NCBI RefSeq assembly: GCF_004342605.1
Contig: NZ_SLZL01000001.1
Span: forward strand, 372,001-436,000
Direction: 5' to 3'
Origin: Caulobacter sp. BK020
GTDB taxonomy: Bacteria; Pseudomonadota; Alphaproteobacteria; Caulobacterales; Caulobacteraceae
Length of the DNA stretch: 64,000 bases
The position numbers were made by a program, and so were the translations under genes. Below the pieces are notes generated by a model that saw only the letters and a list, made by a program, of their open reading frames with translations, searched no databases and was not told the origin of the DNA. Positions 23,138 through 31,313 of this stretch are shown piece after piece. Positions within the stretch are counted from its first letter, which is position 1, and each line of letters begins with the position of its first letter.

Positions 23138-23166
23138 AACCTATGGACAACCGACAGCGCTGTCAA
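23138..23166 (-). promoter_or_regulatory. Candidate promoter of the receptor-halogenase unit
   Basis: On the minus strand, TTGACA (23166-23161) and TAGGTT (23143-23138) are separated by 17 bp. The -35 hexamer lies partly inside the operator palindrome at 23153-23164, so a bound repressor would block RNA polymerase. Confidence 0.5.
23153..23164. promoter_or_regulatory. LacI-type operator GACAGCGCTGTC upstream of the receptor
   Basis: Perfect 12-bp palindrome identical to the one upstream of the GH3 gene. It lies about 150 bp before the receptor start in the 211-bp gap after the SGNH gene. The matching regulator is not in this window as a LacI protein; the nearest regulator is of ROK type. Confidence 0.65.
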
Positions 23167-23213
23167 CTCGGGACAACGGATTCCGGAGGGAATTTGTCGG
23201 TGCAGCTTTTAGG

Positions 23214-23951
23214 TCACGCCCGAGTCAGGGCCGAGGTGACGGCAGCCAGGGTCACCGGCTCGATGACGGCGTAGCCTTCGCGGGTCGGATGAACCCCGTC
23301 ATAGGCCAAGCCCGGCTTCATGCCGCCCATCCCGTCATCCAGCACCCGAGTGTAGTCGGCCAGCACCGCGCCGCGCTCGGCGGCATAGGCCGTCAGCCAG
23401 GCGTTCAGCGCTCGGACCTTGGCCACGGGCCCCAGGCCGGGGCGCCAGGGAAAGTCCAACGCCGGCATGACCGTGGCCAGGATCACGGCGATCCCGTTGG
23501 CCTGGGCCAGGGTGGTCATGGCCTGGAGATTGGCCTGGGTGGCCGTCAGATCGTAGGGCCCGGCGTTCTGGGCGATGTCGTTGATCCCGGCCAAGATGTG
23601 CACGGCGGCCGGCTTTAGGGTCACCACCTCCGGCCAGAACCGCACCAGCATCTGGGCCGTCACCTGGCCGCTGATGCCGCGGCCGAGAAAGCCGTTGTCG
23701 GTGAAGAAGGCCGGATGGGCGTCGCGCCAGCCCTGGGTGATCGAATCGCCCATGAACACCACCCGCCGCCGCTCGGGCGGCAGGTCGCGATCGACGGCGT
23801 TCTCGGCGGCGTAACGTTGCAGGAACGGCCAGTCGGTGCGCAGCCGCAGGTCCTCCGGGCTCGGCGCCGATGGAGCCGCGGCGGTCTGGGCCAGGGCCAG
23901 GCCCGGAGCGGCGGCGAGTCCGCCCGCCAACAGCGTGCGACGATCCAGCAT
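23214..23951 (-). CDS. Exported SGNH/GDSL-type esterase
   Basis: A 245-residue SGNH-fold hydrolase, probably removing acetyl or other acyl groups from a sugar. The N-terminus MLDRRTLLAGG with a hydrophobic stretch ending ALAQ is a likely Tat signal. Catalytic blocks are FMGDSITQG (Ser70), GRGISGQ (Gly oxyanion block), GIND (Asn124) and DGVHP (Asp218, His221), so the full Ser-Gly-Asn-His set is present. Its ATG overlaps the stop of the GH2 gene (ATGA), so it is translated as part of the kinase-esterase-GH2 operon. Confidence 0.9.
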   Translation of the reverse strand: MLDRRTLLAGGLAAAPGLALAQTAAAPSAPSPEDLRLRTDWPFLQRYAAENAVDRDLPPERRRVVFMGDSITQGWRDAHPAFFTDNGFLGRGISGQVTAQMLVRFWPEVVTLKPAAVHILAGINDIAQNAGPYDLTATQANLQAMTTLAQANGIAVILATVMPALDFPWRPGLGPVAKVRALNAWLTAYAAERGAVLADYTRVLDDGMGGMKPGLAYDGVHPTREGYAVIEPVTLAAVTSALTRA

Positions 23952-26900
23952 CAGCGTACCTCCGTCTTGGCGGGGACCAGGTTCCAGCCCCGCAGTTCCA
24001 CCTTCGCGCCCGCCCTCGCCTCGCCTGGATAGCGAATCTCGACGGTCCGGCGTTCGCCCGGCAGCAATGAGACATAGTTGTCGGCATAGTAGGCGGGCAA
24101 GATCCGAGCGCCCTTGGCGTCGACCAGGGTCAGCTTGCCGTTCAGGGCTGGGGCCGCGCCGGCATTGGCCAGGCTTACGGTGACCACCGTCTCGGCGTCC
24201 GCCCCCAGCCGCACCTTGCCGCCGGTGGCCCTGATCGACACCGGCTGGGGCGTCATGGCCGACAGCTGGCGTTCGCCCTGCGCGTCGCGCGCCACCCAGT
24301 AGAGATTGCTCGACAGCGGCGCGCCGTCGGCGGCCGTCAGGTCCAGCCGTACGACCACCGCGCCCTGGGCCAGCGGCTCCGACAGGTCCAGCACCTGGCC
24401 CAGCGTCACGCCGTTGGCCGCCGCGTCGATCTTGGCGACACGGTCAGCCAGCGGCTTGCCGTCCAGGCCCACGACCCGGGCGCGCAGGCTGGCGCCGGTG
24501 ATCGGCGTCAGACCGTTGTTGACCACGGCCAGCCGATAGTCGGCCAGGCTCATCTGGACGTGGACGGCCTCGGCGGCCTTTTGGGTTCCGTAATAGGCGG
24601 CGTGGGTGTCGTAGTCGTGGCTGAGGATCTGCCACATGGTGGAGGGCCAGGCCGGCTGGGTCATCCACAGCAGGCGCCCCGACGACCTGGTCCACAGTTC
24701 CTGGTTCATGCCCTCGAAGATCGCCCGATGGGTCTCGTAGTTCATCAGCTGGGCCTTGCGCTCGAAGTCCTCCAGGCTGGTGGCCGGTCCCAGCTTGGCG
24801 GCCATGGCGTCCAGGAAGGTCTTGGTGTCGCCGTTCCCGGTCGGGTGCCAGTCGTGATAGGCCCAGGTGTCGCTGATCGGCCAGCGGTCGGGGGCGGGCA
24901 CGGCGGCCTCGAACGCCTCCAGGGTGGGGAACGAGGGCGTGCCCACCTCGACCGAGAAGCCCTTGGCGTGCTCGGTGAAATAGGTCTCCGGCTCGCGGTA
25001 GTTGTAGGGCCCGCTGTTCTGCAGGTTCACCCGGTTGGAGCTGCCGGTGTACCAGCGCGTGCCGTCCAGGTCGTGGACCAGGGCCTCCAGGCCTTCGTTG
25101 AGGATCGGCTGCGGCACGCCCTCGTTGCGGCCGAACCACAGGGCGATCGAGGGGTGGTTGCGGTAGCGGCTGATCACGTCGGCGACGTTCTTCAGGAACA
25201 GCGGCACGTCCTGCGGCTCCAGCTGGAAGTCCTGGGTCGAGGCCCAGAAATCGTTCAGCACCAGCAGGCCGTACTCGTCGGCCAGGTCGTAGAAGACGTC
25301 CTCGGTGTTCTGGCCCACCCAGTTGCGGATGATGTTGAGGTGGGCGTCGCGGTGCAGGCGGAAATAGGGCTCCAGCCGTTCGCGCGATACGCGCTTGCGC
25401 CAGTCGTCCGTGCCCCAGTTGCCGCCCCGCGCGGCGATCTTCACGCCATTGACCTTGATCACCAGGTAGGGCGTCAGGCCCGTGTCGGGCACGTCACGGA
25501 CCGCCGGCGAGGTTTCACCGACCTTGGTCAGCGAGGTGGCCCAACCGTCGGTCACCTTGCGGACGCCCTCGTGGCTGCCGTCGGTGATGTCCTGGCCCAG
25601 CTGGCGGGCCCTGGCGTAGTCGACCTCGACCCGCCGCAGCTCGCCGTGCGAATCCATCAGCGACAGCTCGTAGGTCATCTGTCGCAGGCCGATGCGGCTG
25701 TCCTTTTGGTCGGAGGCCTTGCCGTCCACCGAGGCCAGCAAGCGCAGGCCATACAGGGTCTGGGCTCCATAGCCGTTGGGCCACCAGAGCTTAGGGTTCT
25801 TGACCGACAGGTGTGGGAAGTCGGTGGGCCTGAACACCACCTCGCCCTGGCCCGGCGCCAGGGTGACGGTCTTTTCGACGGCGACCGTGTCGAAGGCGGC
25901 GCGGACCGTGGCCTGGACTGGCCCGTCGGTCAGGTTCTCGACCGGCACGGTGATCTCGACCTCGGCGACGCTGTTGTCCGGCTGGCCCGCCACTTGAGGC
26001 AGGGTGGTGACCACATGGCTGTCGCCGATCCGCACCGGGCCGGTGGAGCGCAGCACCACGTCCTGCCACAGGCCGGTGTTGCGGTCGCGGACGCTGGGGA
26101 TCCAGTCCCAGCCTTCGCTGGCGATGAAGGTCGGCCCGTCCAGGGCTTGCATGCCGCCGTTCTCGCCGACCCCGGCGGTCAGGGATTCCTCGTGCGCCAG
26201 GCCCGGATGCGGCGGCGGCGAGATCCTAATGGCGACGACGTTGGCGGCGCCGGGCTTCAGCTTGCCGGTGACGTCGAACTGGCCACGGATGAAGGCGCCT
26301 TTCAGCTCCCCCAGCCTTTCGCCGTTCAGCCAGACCTCGGCGGCGTAGTTGATCCCCTTGAAGATCAGCTGCTGGTGGCGACCTTCCTGGTTGGCCGGCG
26401 CGACGAACTCGCTGCGGTACCAGTAGTCCTGCTTGTTCAGGCGCTCCGGAATGGCGGTGTTGTTCAGGCCGTAGTCAGGGTCGGGATAGACGCCGCGATC
26501 GACCAGGGTGGTCAGCACCGTGCCGGGGACGGTGGCCGTGTACCAGGTCCTGGCGTCGTAGCCAGGTTTTGACAGCGCTGTCCCAGCGTCCGTGACCTTC
26601 GGCGCCTCGGCCAGGGACCAGCGCTTCAGAGTCCAGGCCTCTGCACCTTCCGTGGTCGGCGCGGCGACCAGGGCCGGGCCGGCATAGGGCGCGACGGCGA
26701 CGGGCTTGGAGAATGGCGCCTTGCCTTTCGGACGGGTCCAGGCGTCCTGCGGCGACACCTGGCCGTACATCTGGCGCACCTGCACCGGCCAGGTCGGGCT
26801 GCCTGACTCGTACACCGTCAGGTCGGGGTCCGGCTGGGTGGAGGCCAAGGTTCTGAGCGCCGCCGGGGTCAGGGCCGAGGCCTGGGCCGTGAAGCCCGCC

Positions 26901-27433
26901 ACTTTGCCGCCGAACGGCGCCGCGCCGGCCAGTTTGCGCGGGCCCAGCTGGACGGTGGCGGCCGGAGCGACCGGCGCCGCCGGCCCTTCGGCGACCTTGG
27001 TCCCATCGACATAGAGCGCCACCGTCGTCCCGTCCGACACCGCCGCCACGTGGCTCCAGGTCCCCGGCTTCAGCGCCGCCGATCCCTTCACGGTCGATGC
27101 GCCGGCCCAGACAGCCGGCCCGCCGTCTTGCAGTCCGATGAACCGGCCGCCAGTAGCCGGATCGCCGACCCCGGCTACGACCACCCGGCCGGCCGCGGCG
27201 GTCGCCGGCGAGATCCAGCCCTGCAGCGACCACGGCCCTTCGGCCGGCAGCGGACTGCCCGCCAACGGCTTGGCCAGCCCGTCGCCGCCGCGCGGCAGGT
27301 CGGCGTTGTAAGGTCCGTAGACGGACGATGTCTGGGCGGCGGCCGGCAAGGCGACCAGAGCGGCGCAGGCCGCCAGCAGCGGCAGGCGAGATATCCCCGA
27401 GGCAAGGCGGGGCTTGGCGGTCTTGGTGGTCAT
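23951..27433 (-). CDS. Large exported glycoside hydrolase family 2 enzyme with N-terminal LamG-like domain
   Basis: A 1160-residue retaining glycosidase with a signal peptide (1-34). Residues about 35-210 form a LamG/concanavalin-like jelly roll (WSLQGWISP, WSHVAAVSDGTTVALYVDG). The GH2 sugar-binding jelly roll follows (about 280-465, with WYRSEF and NYAAEVWLNG), then an Ig-like domain, the TIM barrel (about 650-950) and C-terminal beta domains. Predicted acid/base is Glu771 in WFGRNEG; predicted nucleophile is Glu829 in FSVEVG. The architecture fits the beta-mannosidase / exo-beta-glucosaminidase branch better than beta-galactosidases; exact specificity is uncertain. A strong GAGGAGG ribosome site precedes the ATG. 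Confidence 0.88.
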   Translation of the reverse strand: MTTKTAKPRLASGISRLPLLAACAALVALPAAAQTSSVYGPYNADLPRGGDGLAKPLAGSPLPAEGPWSLQGWISPATAAAGRVVVAGVGDPATGGRFIGLQDGGPAVWAGASTVKGSAALKPGTWSHVAAVSDGTTVALYVDGTKVAEGPAAPVAPAATVQLGPRKLAGAAPFGGKVAGFTAQASALTPAALRTLASTQPDPDLTVYESGSPTWPVQVRQMYGQVSPQDAWTRPKGKAPFSKPVAVAPYAGPALVAAPTTEGAEAWTLKRWSLAEAPKVTDAGTALSKPGYDARTWYTATVPGTVLTTLVDRGVYPDPDYGLNNTAIPERLNKQDYWYRSEFVAPANQEGRHQQLIFKGINYAAEVWLNGERLGELKGAFIRGQFDVTGKLKPGAANVVAIRISPPPHPGLAHEESLTAGVGENGGMQALDGPTFIASEGWDWIPSVRDRNTGLWQDVVLRSTGPVRIGDSHVVTTLPQVAGQPDNSVAEVEITVPVENLTDGPVQATVRAAFDTVAVEKTVTLAPGQGEVVFRPTDFPHLSVKNPKLWWPNGYGAQTLYGLRLLASVDGKASDQKDSRIGLRQMTYELSLMDSHGELRRVEVDYARARQLGQDITDGSHEGVRKVTDGWATSLTKVGETSPAVRDVPDTGLTPYLVIKVNGVKIAARGGNWGTDDWRKRVSRERLEPYFRLHRDAHLNIIRNWVGQNTEDVFYDLADEYGLLVLNDFWASTQDFQLEPQDVPLFLKNVADVISRYRNHPSIALWFGRNEGVPQPILNEGLEALVHDLDGTRWYTGSSNRVNLQNSGPYNYREPETYFTEHAKGFSVEVGTPSFPTLEAFEAAVPAPDRWPISDTWAYHDWHPTGNGDTKTFLDAMAAKLGPATSLEDFERKAQLMNYETHRAIFEGMNQELWTRSSGRLLWMTQPAWPSTMWQILSHDYDTHAAYYGTQKAAEAVHVQMSLADYRLAVVNNGLTPITGASLRARVVGLDGKPLADRVAKIDAAANGVTLGQVLDLSEPLAQGAVVVRLDLTAADGAPLSSNLYWVARDAQGERQLSAMTPQPVSIRATGGKVRLGADAETVVTVSLANAGAAPALNGKLTLVDAKGARILPAYYADNYVSLLPGERRTVEIRYPGEARAGAKVELRGWNLVPAKTEVR

Positions 27434-27488
27434 GTATTCCTCCTCGGGCCGGCCTCTTCGGGCCGTGCTTGTGTTCAGGAAACGGTCG

Positions 27489-28964
27489 TCAAGGTCGGGG
27501 TAAGAGGCGGCAGAACGCGCGGCGGTCGTCTCTCGTGATCCGGGGTCCGGATGGGGCGAAGGCGATCGCCCTGGCGGCGGCGGTCCGGGCGGGCCAAGGC
27601 GCCAAGCCTGATCCGTTCGGATTGCCCGAGCGCGCGAAATTGGCCCAATAGGCCTGCAGGCGAGGCCAGGTCACCGGAGTCGCGCCCGCGGGCGGCGTGT
27701 CGAACACGAACGGCAGTTCGGAACCGTGGCGCACCGGCCCCGCGCCGGACGCGGCGACGGCCAGTTCGTAACGCCAGACCCGCTGGCCGGCCGCGACCTG
27801 TCGGGCGGCCACCCAGGTGGCGGGGCAACGGAAGCCGGTGTCGGCGGCGACCTGGTCGGCCGTCTTGTCCGAAACCGCGCCGCGGCCGGCGATCCCATAG
27901 AGCCGTAGCGCCTGCACAGGGTCGCGATAGTTGGCCTTGATCCAGATAGCGGCGTTGGCCGCGCCGCCATGCAGCGACAGCTCGCGCGCGCTGTTGCCGA
28001 TGATCAACGGCACGCGGGCCTGACGGCCGGCGGCCAGGGTCTTGGCCGGCGCCTCGCGGATCACCGCTCCGTCGACCACCGCCTGCAACCACACGAAGCC
28101 ATCGTCGGCGATCGGCGGCTTGAGACTCTCGGCGGCGTCGAGCACCGCCGGACCCGAGGCGGCGCGCAGCCCGGCCAGGTCCCTGGCGCCCAGCGCCCGG
28201 GCAAGGTCCTGGCCCAACGCCTCGTTCTGGGCCAAGGATCGCGGCGGCAGGCCGAAGCCCGCCGTGCCGCTCTGTTCGATGGCCTTGTGGAACAGGCCGC
28301 GAGCGTCCGGGGCCAACATCAGCAGCCCCACGTCCTGGCCGCCAGCCGAGTGGCCGAACAGCGTCACATTGCCAGGATCGCCGCCCAACCGGGCGATATT
28401 GTCCCGCACCCAGCGCAGGGCGGCGATCTGGTCCATCAGGGCGTAGTTCCCCGAGGCTCCGCCGCCCTCGGCGGTCAGGCCGGGATGGGACAGGAAACCG
28501 AAGGCCCCCAGCCGGTACTGGATCGACACCAGCACGACGCCCTGATCGACCAGGCTCGACTCGACCGTGCCCCGCGCCGATCCGGCCCGGTTGGCCCCGC
28601 CATGGATCCAGACCATGACCGGCAGAAGCTTGGCGGGCTTCAGCGCTGGCGTACGGACGTCGAGATAGAGGCAATCCTCACGGCTGTCGGCGGCGTCCTT
28701 GGCGTTCCAGCCGTAGGAGCGCTGCAGGCACGGCGCGCCTGAAACCGTCGCGTCGCGGGTTCCGGTCCAGGGCTGAACGGGAGCCGGCGACTTCCAGCGA
28801 CGGTCACCGGTCGGTGGGGCGGCGAAAGGCACGCCGCGAAAGGCCGCCCCGGCGCCGCGCGCCTCGCCGCGGATCGCGCCGCCGGTGACGCCGACCTCGA
28901 CGCCGTCGCTTGCGAAGGCCGTTCCCGCCGCCCCGAGGGCCAGCAGGGCGGCCCACAAGGCCAT
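27489..28964 (-). CDS. Exported type B carboxylesterase
   Basis: A 491-residue alpha/beta hydrolase of the carboxylesterase/cholinesterase family. It has a signal peptide (1-19, GTAFAS), the EDCLYLDV block, oxyanion hole HGGAN (121-125) and nucleophile elbow GHSAGG (Ser206). The His-Glu partners lie further on, with His in the GSELPFVF region. The ATG at 28964 is selected because it begins exactly at a signal peptide; an in-frame extension to 29105 overlaps the kinase gene. It starts 20 bases after the ROK kinase stop and is followed after 55 bp by GH2, so it may deacylate the same glycan. Confidence 0.88.
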   Translation of the reverse strand: MALWAALLALGAAGTAFASDGVEVGVTGGAIRGEARGAGAAFRGVPFAAPPTGDRRWKSPAPVQPWTGTRDATVSGAPCLQRSYGWNAKDAADSREDCLYLDVRTPALKPAKLLPVMVWIHGGANRAGSARGTVESSLVDQGVVLVSIQYRLGAFGFLSHPGLTAEGGGASGNYALMDQIAALRWVRDNIARLGGDPGNVTLFGHSAGGQDVGLLMLAPDARGLFHKAIEQSGTAGFGLPPRSLAQNEALGQDLARALGARDLAGLRAASGPAVLDAAESLKPPIADDGFVWLQAVVDGAVIREAPAKTLAAGRQARVPLIIGNSARELSLHGGAANAAIWIKANYRDPVQALRLYGIAGRGAVSDKTADQVAADTGFRCPATWVAARQVAAGQRVWRYELAVAASGAGPVRHGSELPFVFDTPPAGATPVTWPRLQAYWANFARSGNPNGSGLAPWPARTAAARAIAFAPSGPRITRDDRRAFCRLLPRP

Positions 28965-28983
28965 GGAGATGACGGAGCGACCG

Positions 28984-29907
28984 TCAGGCGGCGGCATGGG
29001 CGGCGGCCTCGGCCGGCGTCCACAAGCGCGCGGCGCCGCGCACGCCCGACGAGTCGCCCCACTGGGCCGGCGCCAGCCTGGCTCGCCAGCCGTCGGAGAA
29101 GACATGGGGTTCGATGAAGGCCGGCAGACGGTCGTACAGTTCGCCGACGTTCGACAGGCCGCCGCCGAACACGAAGGCGTCGGGATCGACGATGTCGGCG
29201 ATCACCGCCAGGCCACGGCCCAGGCGGTCCAGATAGCGGTCGAAACTGGTCGTGGCCTCGGCGTCTCCGGCCCGGGCGGCGGCGATGATCGCTTCACCGG
29301 ACAGGGCCTGGCCTGTGCGCTCGGTGTGATCGCGGCGGAAGCCGGTGCCCGAGATCCAGGTCTCCAGACAGCCATGCCGGCCGCACCAGCAGGCCGGGCC
29401 CGGCGACTCTTCCGGCTTGGGCCACGGCAGGGGCGCATGGCCCCATTCGCCGGCCAGGCCGTTGGCGCCCTCGACAAGCTTGCCCTCGACCGCCAGGCCG
29501 CCCCCGCAGCCGGTGCCGATGATCACCGCGAAGACCACGGCCAAGCCGGCCGCCGCGCCATCGACGGCTTCCGACAGGGCCAGGCAGTTGGCGTCGTTGG
29601 CCAGCCGCACCGGGCGACCCAGGCCCGCTTCCAGGTCCTCGCGGAACCGGCGGCCGTTCAGCCAAGTGGAGTTGGCGTTGCGCATAACGCCCGTACGTGG
29701 CGACACCGATCCGGGCGCGCCAACGCCGACCGAGCCGCGACCGCCGGCCTGCTGCTCGGCCTGGGCGATCAGGTCGCGGACCGTGGCGATGGCCGCGTCG
29801 TAGGATCCGGGATTGGGCGCCCGCACCCGGGCCAGGAACCGGCCGTCCGGCGACAGGGCGGCGGCCTCGATCTTCGTGCCGCCAAAATCAACGCCGACCT
29901 GAATCAA
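28984..29907 (-). CDS. ROK family sugar kinase (fructokinase/GlcNAc-kinase-like)
   Basis: A 307-residue cytoplasmic sugar kinase phosphorylating a hexose released by the glycosidases. Present are the ATP motif DFGGTK (7-12), the catalytic Asp in NDANCLALSE, GTGCGGGL, and the ROK zinc site with His plus CWCGRHGCLE, as in NagK/mannose/fructose kinases. The TTG at 29907 is preferred: GGAGGAAA lies 8-9 bases upstream and the protein then starts at MIQVGVDFGGTK. An ATG at 29964 would add 19 unrelated residues. It is the first gene of the operon and divergent from the ROK repressor. Confidence 0.88.
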   Translation of the reverse strand: MIQVGVDFGGTKIEAAALSPDGRFLARVRAPNPGSYDAAIATVRDLIAQAEQQAGGRGSVGVGAPGSVSPRTGVMRNANSTWLNGRRFREDLEAGLGRPVRLANDANCLALSEAVDGAAAGLAVVFAVIIGTGCGGGLAVEGKLVEGANGLAGEWGHAPLPWPKPEESPGPACWCGRHGCLETWISGTGFRRDHTERTGQALSGEAIIAAARAGDAEATTSFDRYLDRLGRGLAVIADIVDPDAFVFGGGLSNVGELYDRLPAFIEPHVFSDGWRARLAPAQWGDSSGVRGAARLWTPAEAAAHAAA

Positions 29908-30006
29908 ACCCGGTTTCCTCCAGACGTCCGGAGCGCACGCTACGGTGCTTCCGGCTTGCCTCATAGTCAGCAGCGTCGAATAAAGAAAGCAATTTAAACA
30001 ATCCGT

Positions 30007-30026
30007 CGATAGCGGTGAAGCTATCG
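30007..30026. promoter_or_regulatory. Inverted repeat between the ROK kinase and ROK repressor genes
   Basis: CGATAGC (30007-30013) and GCTATCG (30020-30026) form a perfect 7-bp inverted repeat in the divergent promoter region. It could be the repressor's operator. An AT-rich stretch at about 29980-30000 lies beside it. Confidence 0.4.
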
Positions 30027-30074
30027 CGAGCGCCCATCACGATGCTACTAGGGCGTTAGGTCGAAGGTCATCGA

Positions 30075-31298
30075 ATGCCGTCCTCGGAAATCTCGCGGAA
30101 GTCCCACCGGAAGCGCACCCCCGGCGCTAGCCTCTCGGGCGCCAATCTTGAGCGAGTCGGCGACCACAACCAGCGCGTTATCCTGCAAGCCATCCGCGTC
30201 AACGGCCCGATCACCCGCGTGACCCTGGCCCAGATCAGCGGCCTGACGCCGCCGGCCGTGGCCAACATCACCAAGCGCCTGCTGGACGACGGCCTGATCC
30301 TGGAGGCCGGCCGGGTCCAGGGCGCGCGCGGCCAGCCGGCCATGAACCTGACGATCAACCCCGACGGCTGCCTGTCGATCGGCGTCAATATCGATCGCGA
30401 CCACATCACCGTGGTCATGCTGGACCTGCTGGGGGCGGTGCGGGCCCGGGCCAGCAAGGAGATCGAATTCCCCCTGCCCGCCGACGTGGCCAAGTTCTGC
30501 AAGGCCCAGATTCACAAGATGCTGGCTGGCTGGAAGGACGAGCCGCCGCGCCTGGCGGGAATCGGCGTCGCCCTGCCCGACGACCTGGGCCGGGTGGACC
30601 TGCCGCACCGGCCCGAGAACTACGGCGTCTGGAGCACGGTCGACATCGGCAAGCTGATGGCCGAGATCCTGCCCCTGCCGGTGTTTCTTGAGAACGACGC
30701 CGCCGCCGCCGCCCTGGGCGAACTGCAGTTCGGCCACGGCCTGCGGCGCCCCAGCTTCTTCTACGTCCTGGTCTCGTCCGGCCTGGGTGGCGGCCTGGTG
30801 ATCGAGGGCGACTATTTCCGCGGCGCCCAGGGACGCAGCGGCGAGATCGGCTTCCTGCCGGTCAGCTCGCCGGAGACCAAGGCCCGCTCGCTGCAGGAGG
30901 TGGTGTCGCTGTCGGCGCTCTACGCCCACCTCGAGGCGGGCGGGATCCTGGTCGAGCGTCCCGACCAGCTGATCGACCTGCCAGCCGCGGGCCAGACGCT
31001 GGTCGAGGCCTGGATCGACCTGTCGGCCACGCTGCTGGTCCCGCCGTTGGTGGGGATCAGCTGCGTGGTCAATCCCGAGGCCATCTATGTGGGCGGACGC
31101 CTGCCCACCGCCCTGCTCGACCGACTGGTCGCGGCGGTCAATGCGCGGTTGGCCGCGATCATCGACGTGCCAGCCCTGGCGCGGGTCGAGCGGGCCGCCA
31201 CCTCGGCCGACGGGCCGGCGGTCGGGGCGGCCCTGCTGCCGTTCACGGCCCAGCTGCTGCCCTCCCGCGCGGCCCTGATGAAGACCGGCCAAGGTTAA
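30075..31298 (+). CDS. ROK family transcriptional repressor
   Basis: A 407-residue NagC/Mlc/XylR-type regulator: N-terminal winged HTH (about 30-90, VILQAIRVNGPITRVTLAQISG then LTPPAVANITKRL) followed by a ROK sugar-binding domain (about 100-390, with SSGLGGGLVIEG, GRSGEIGF and NPEAIYVGG). The zinc-site cysteines of ROK kinases are absent, and the NDAAAAALGE segment keeps the ROK fold. It is divergent from the ROK kinase operon, so it likely represses it until an inducing sugar binds. Confidence 0.92.
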   Translation: MPSSEISRKSHRKRTPGASLSGANLERVGDHNQRVILQAIRVNGPITRVTLAQISGLTPPAVANITKRLLDDGLILEAGRVQGARGQPAMNLTINPDGCLSIGVNIDRDHITVVMLDLLGAVRARASKEIEFPLPADVAKFCKAQIHKMLAGWKDEPPRLAGIGVALPDDLGRVDLPHRPENYGVWSTVDIGKLMAEILPLPVFLENDAAAAALGELQFGHGLRRPSFFYVLVSSGLGGGLVIEGDYFRGAQGRSGEIGFLPVSSPETKARSLQEVVSLSALYAHLEAGGILVERPDQLIDLPAAGQTLVEAWIDLSATLLVPPLVGISCVVNPEAIYVGGRLPTALLDRLVAAVNARLAAIIDVPALARVERAATSADGPAVGAALLPFTAQLLPSRAALMKTGQG

Positions 31299-31313
31299 CC
31301 ATCCGCCTACGGA

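Noticed and set aside
24560..26572. A 670-codon open frame opposite the GH2 gene
   Set aside because: Antisense artefact of codon bias; the GH2 strand carries intact catalytic motifs.
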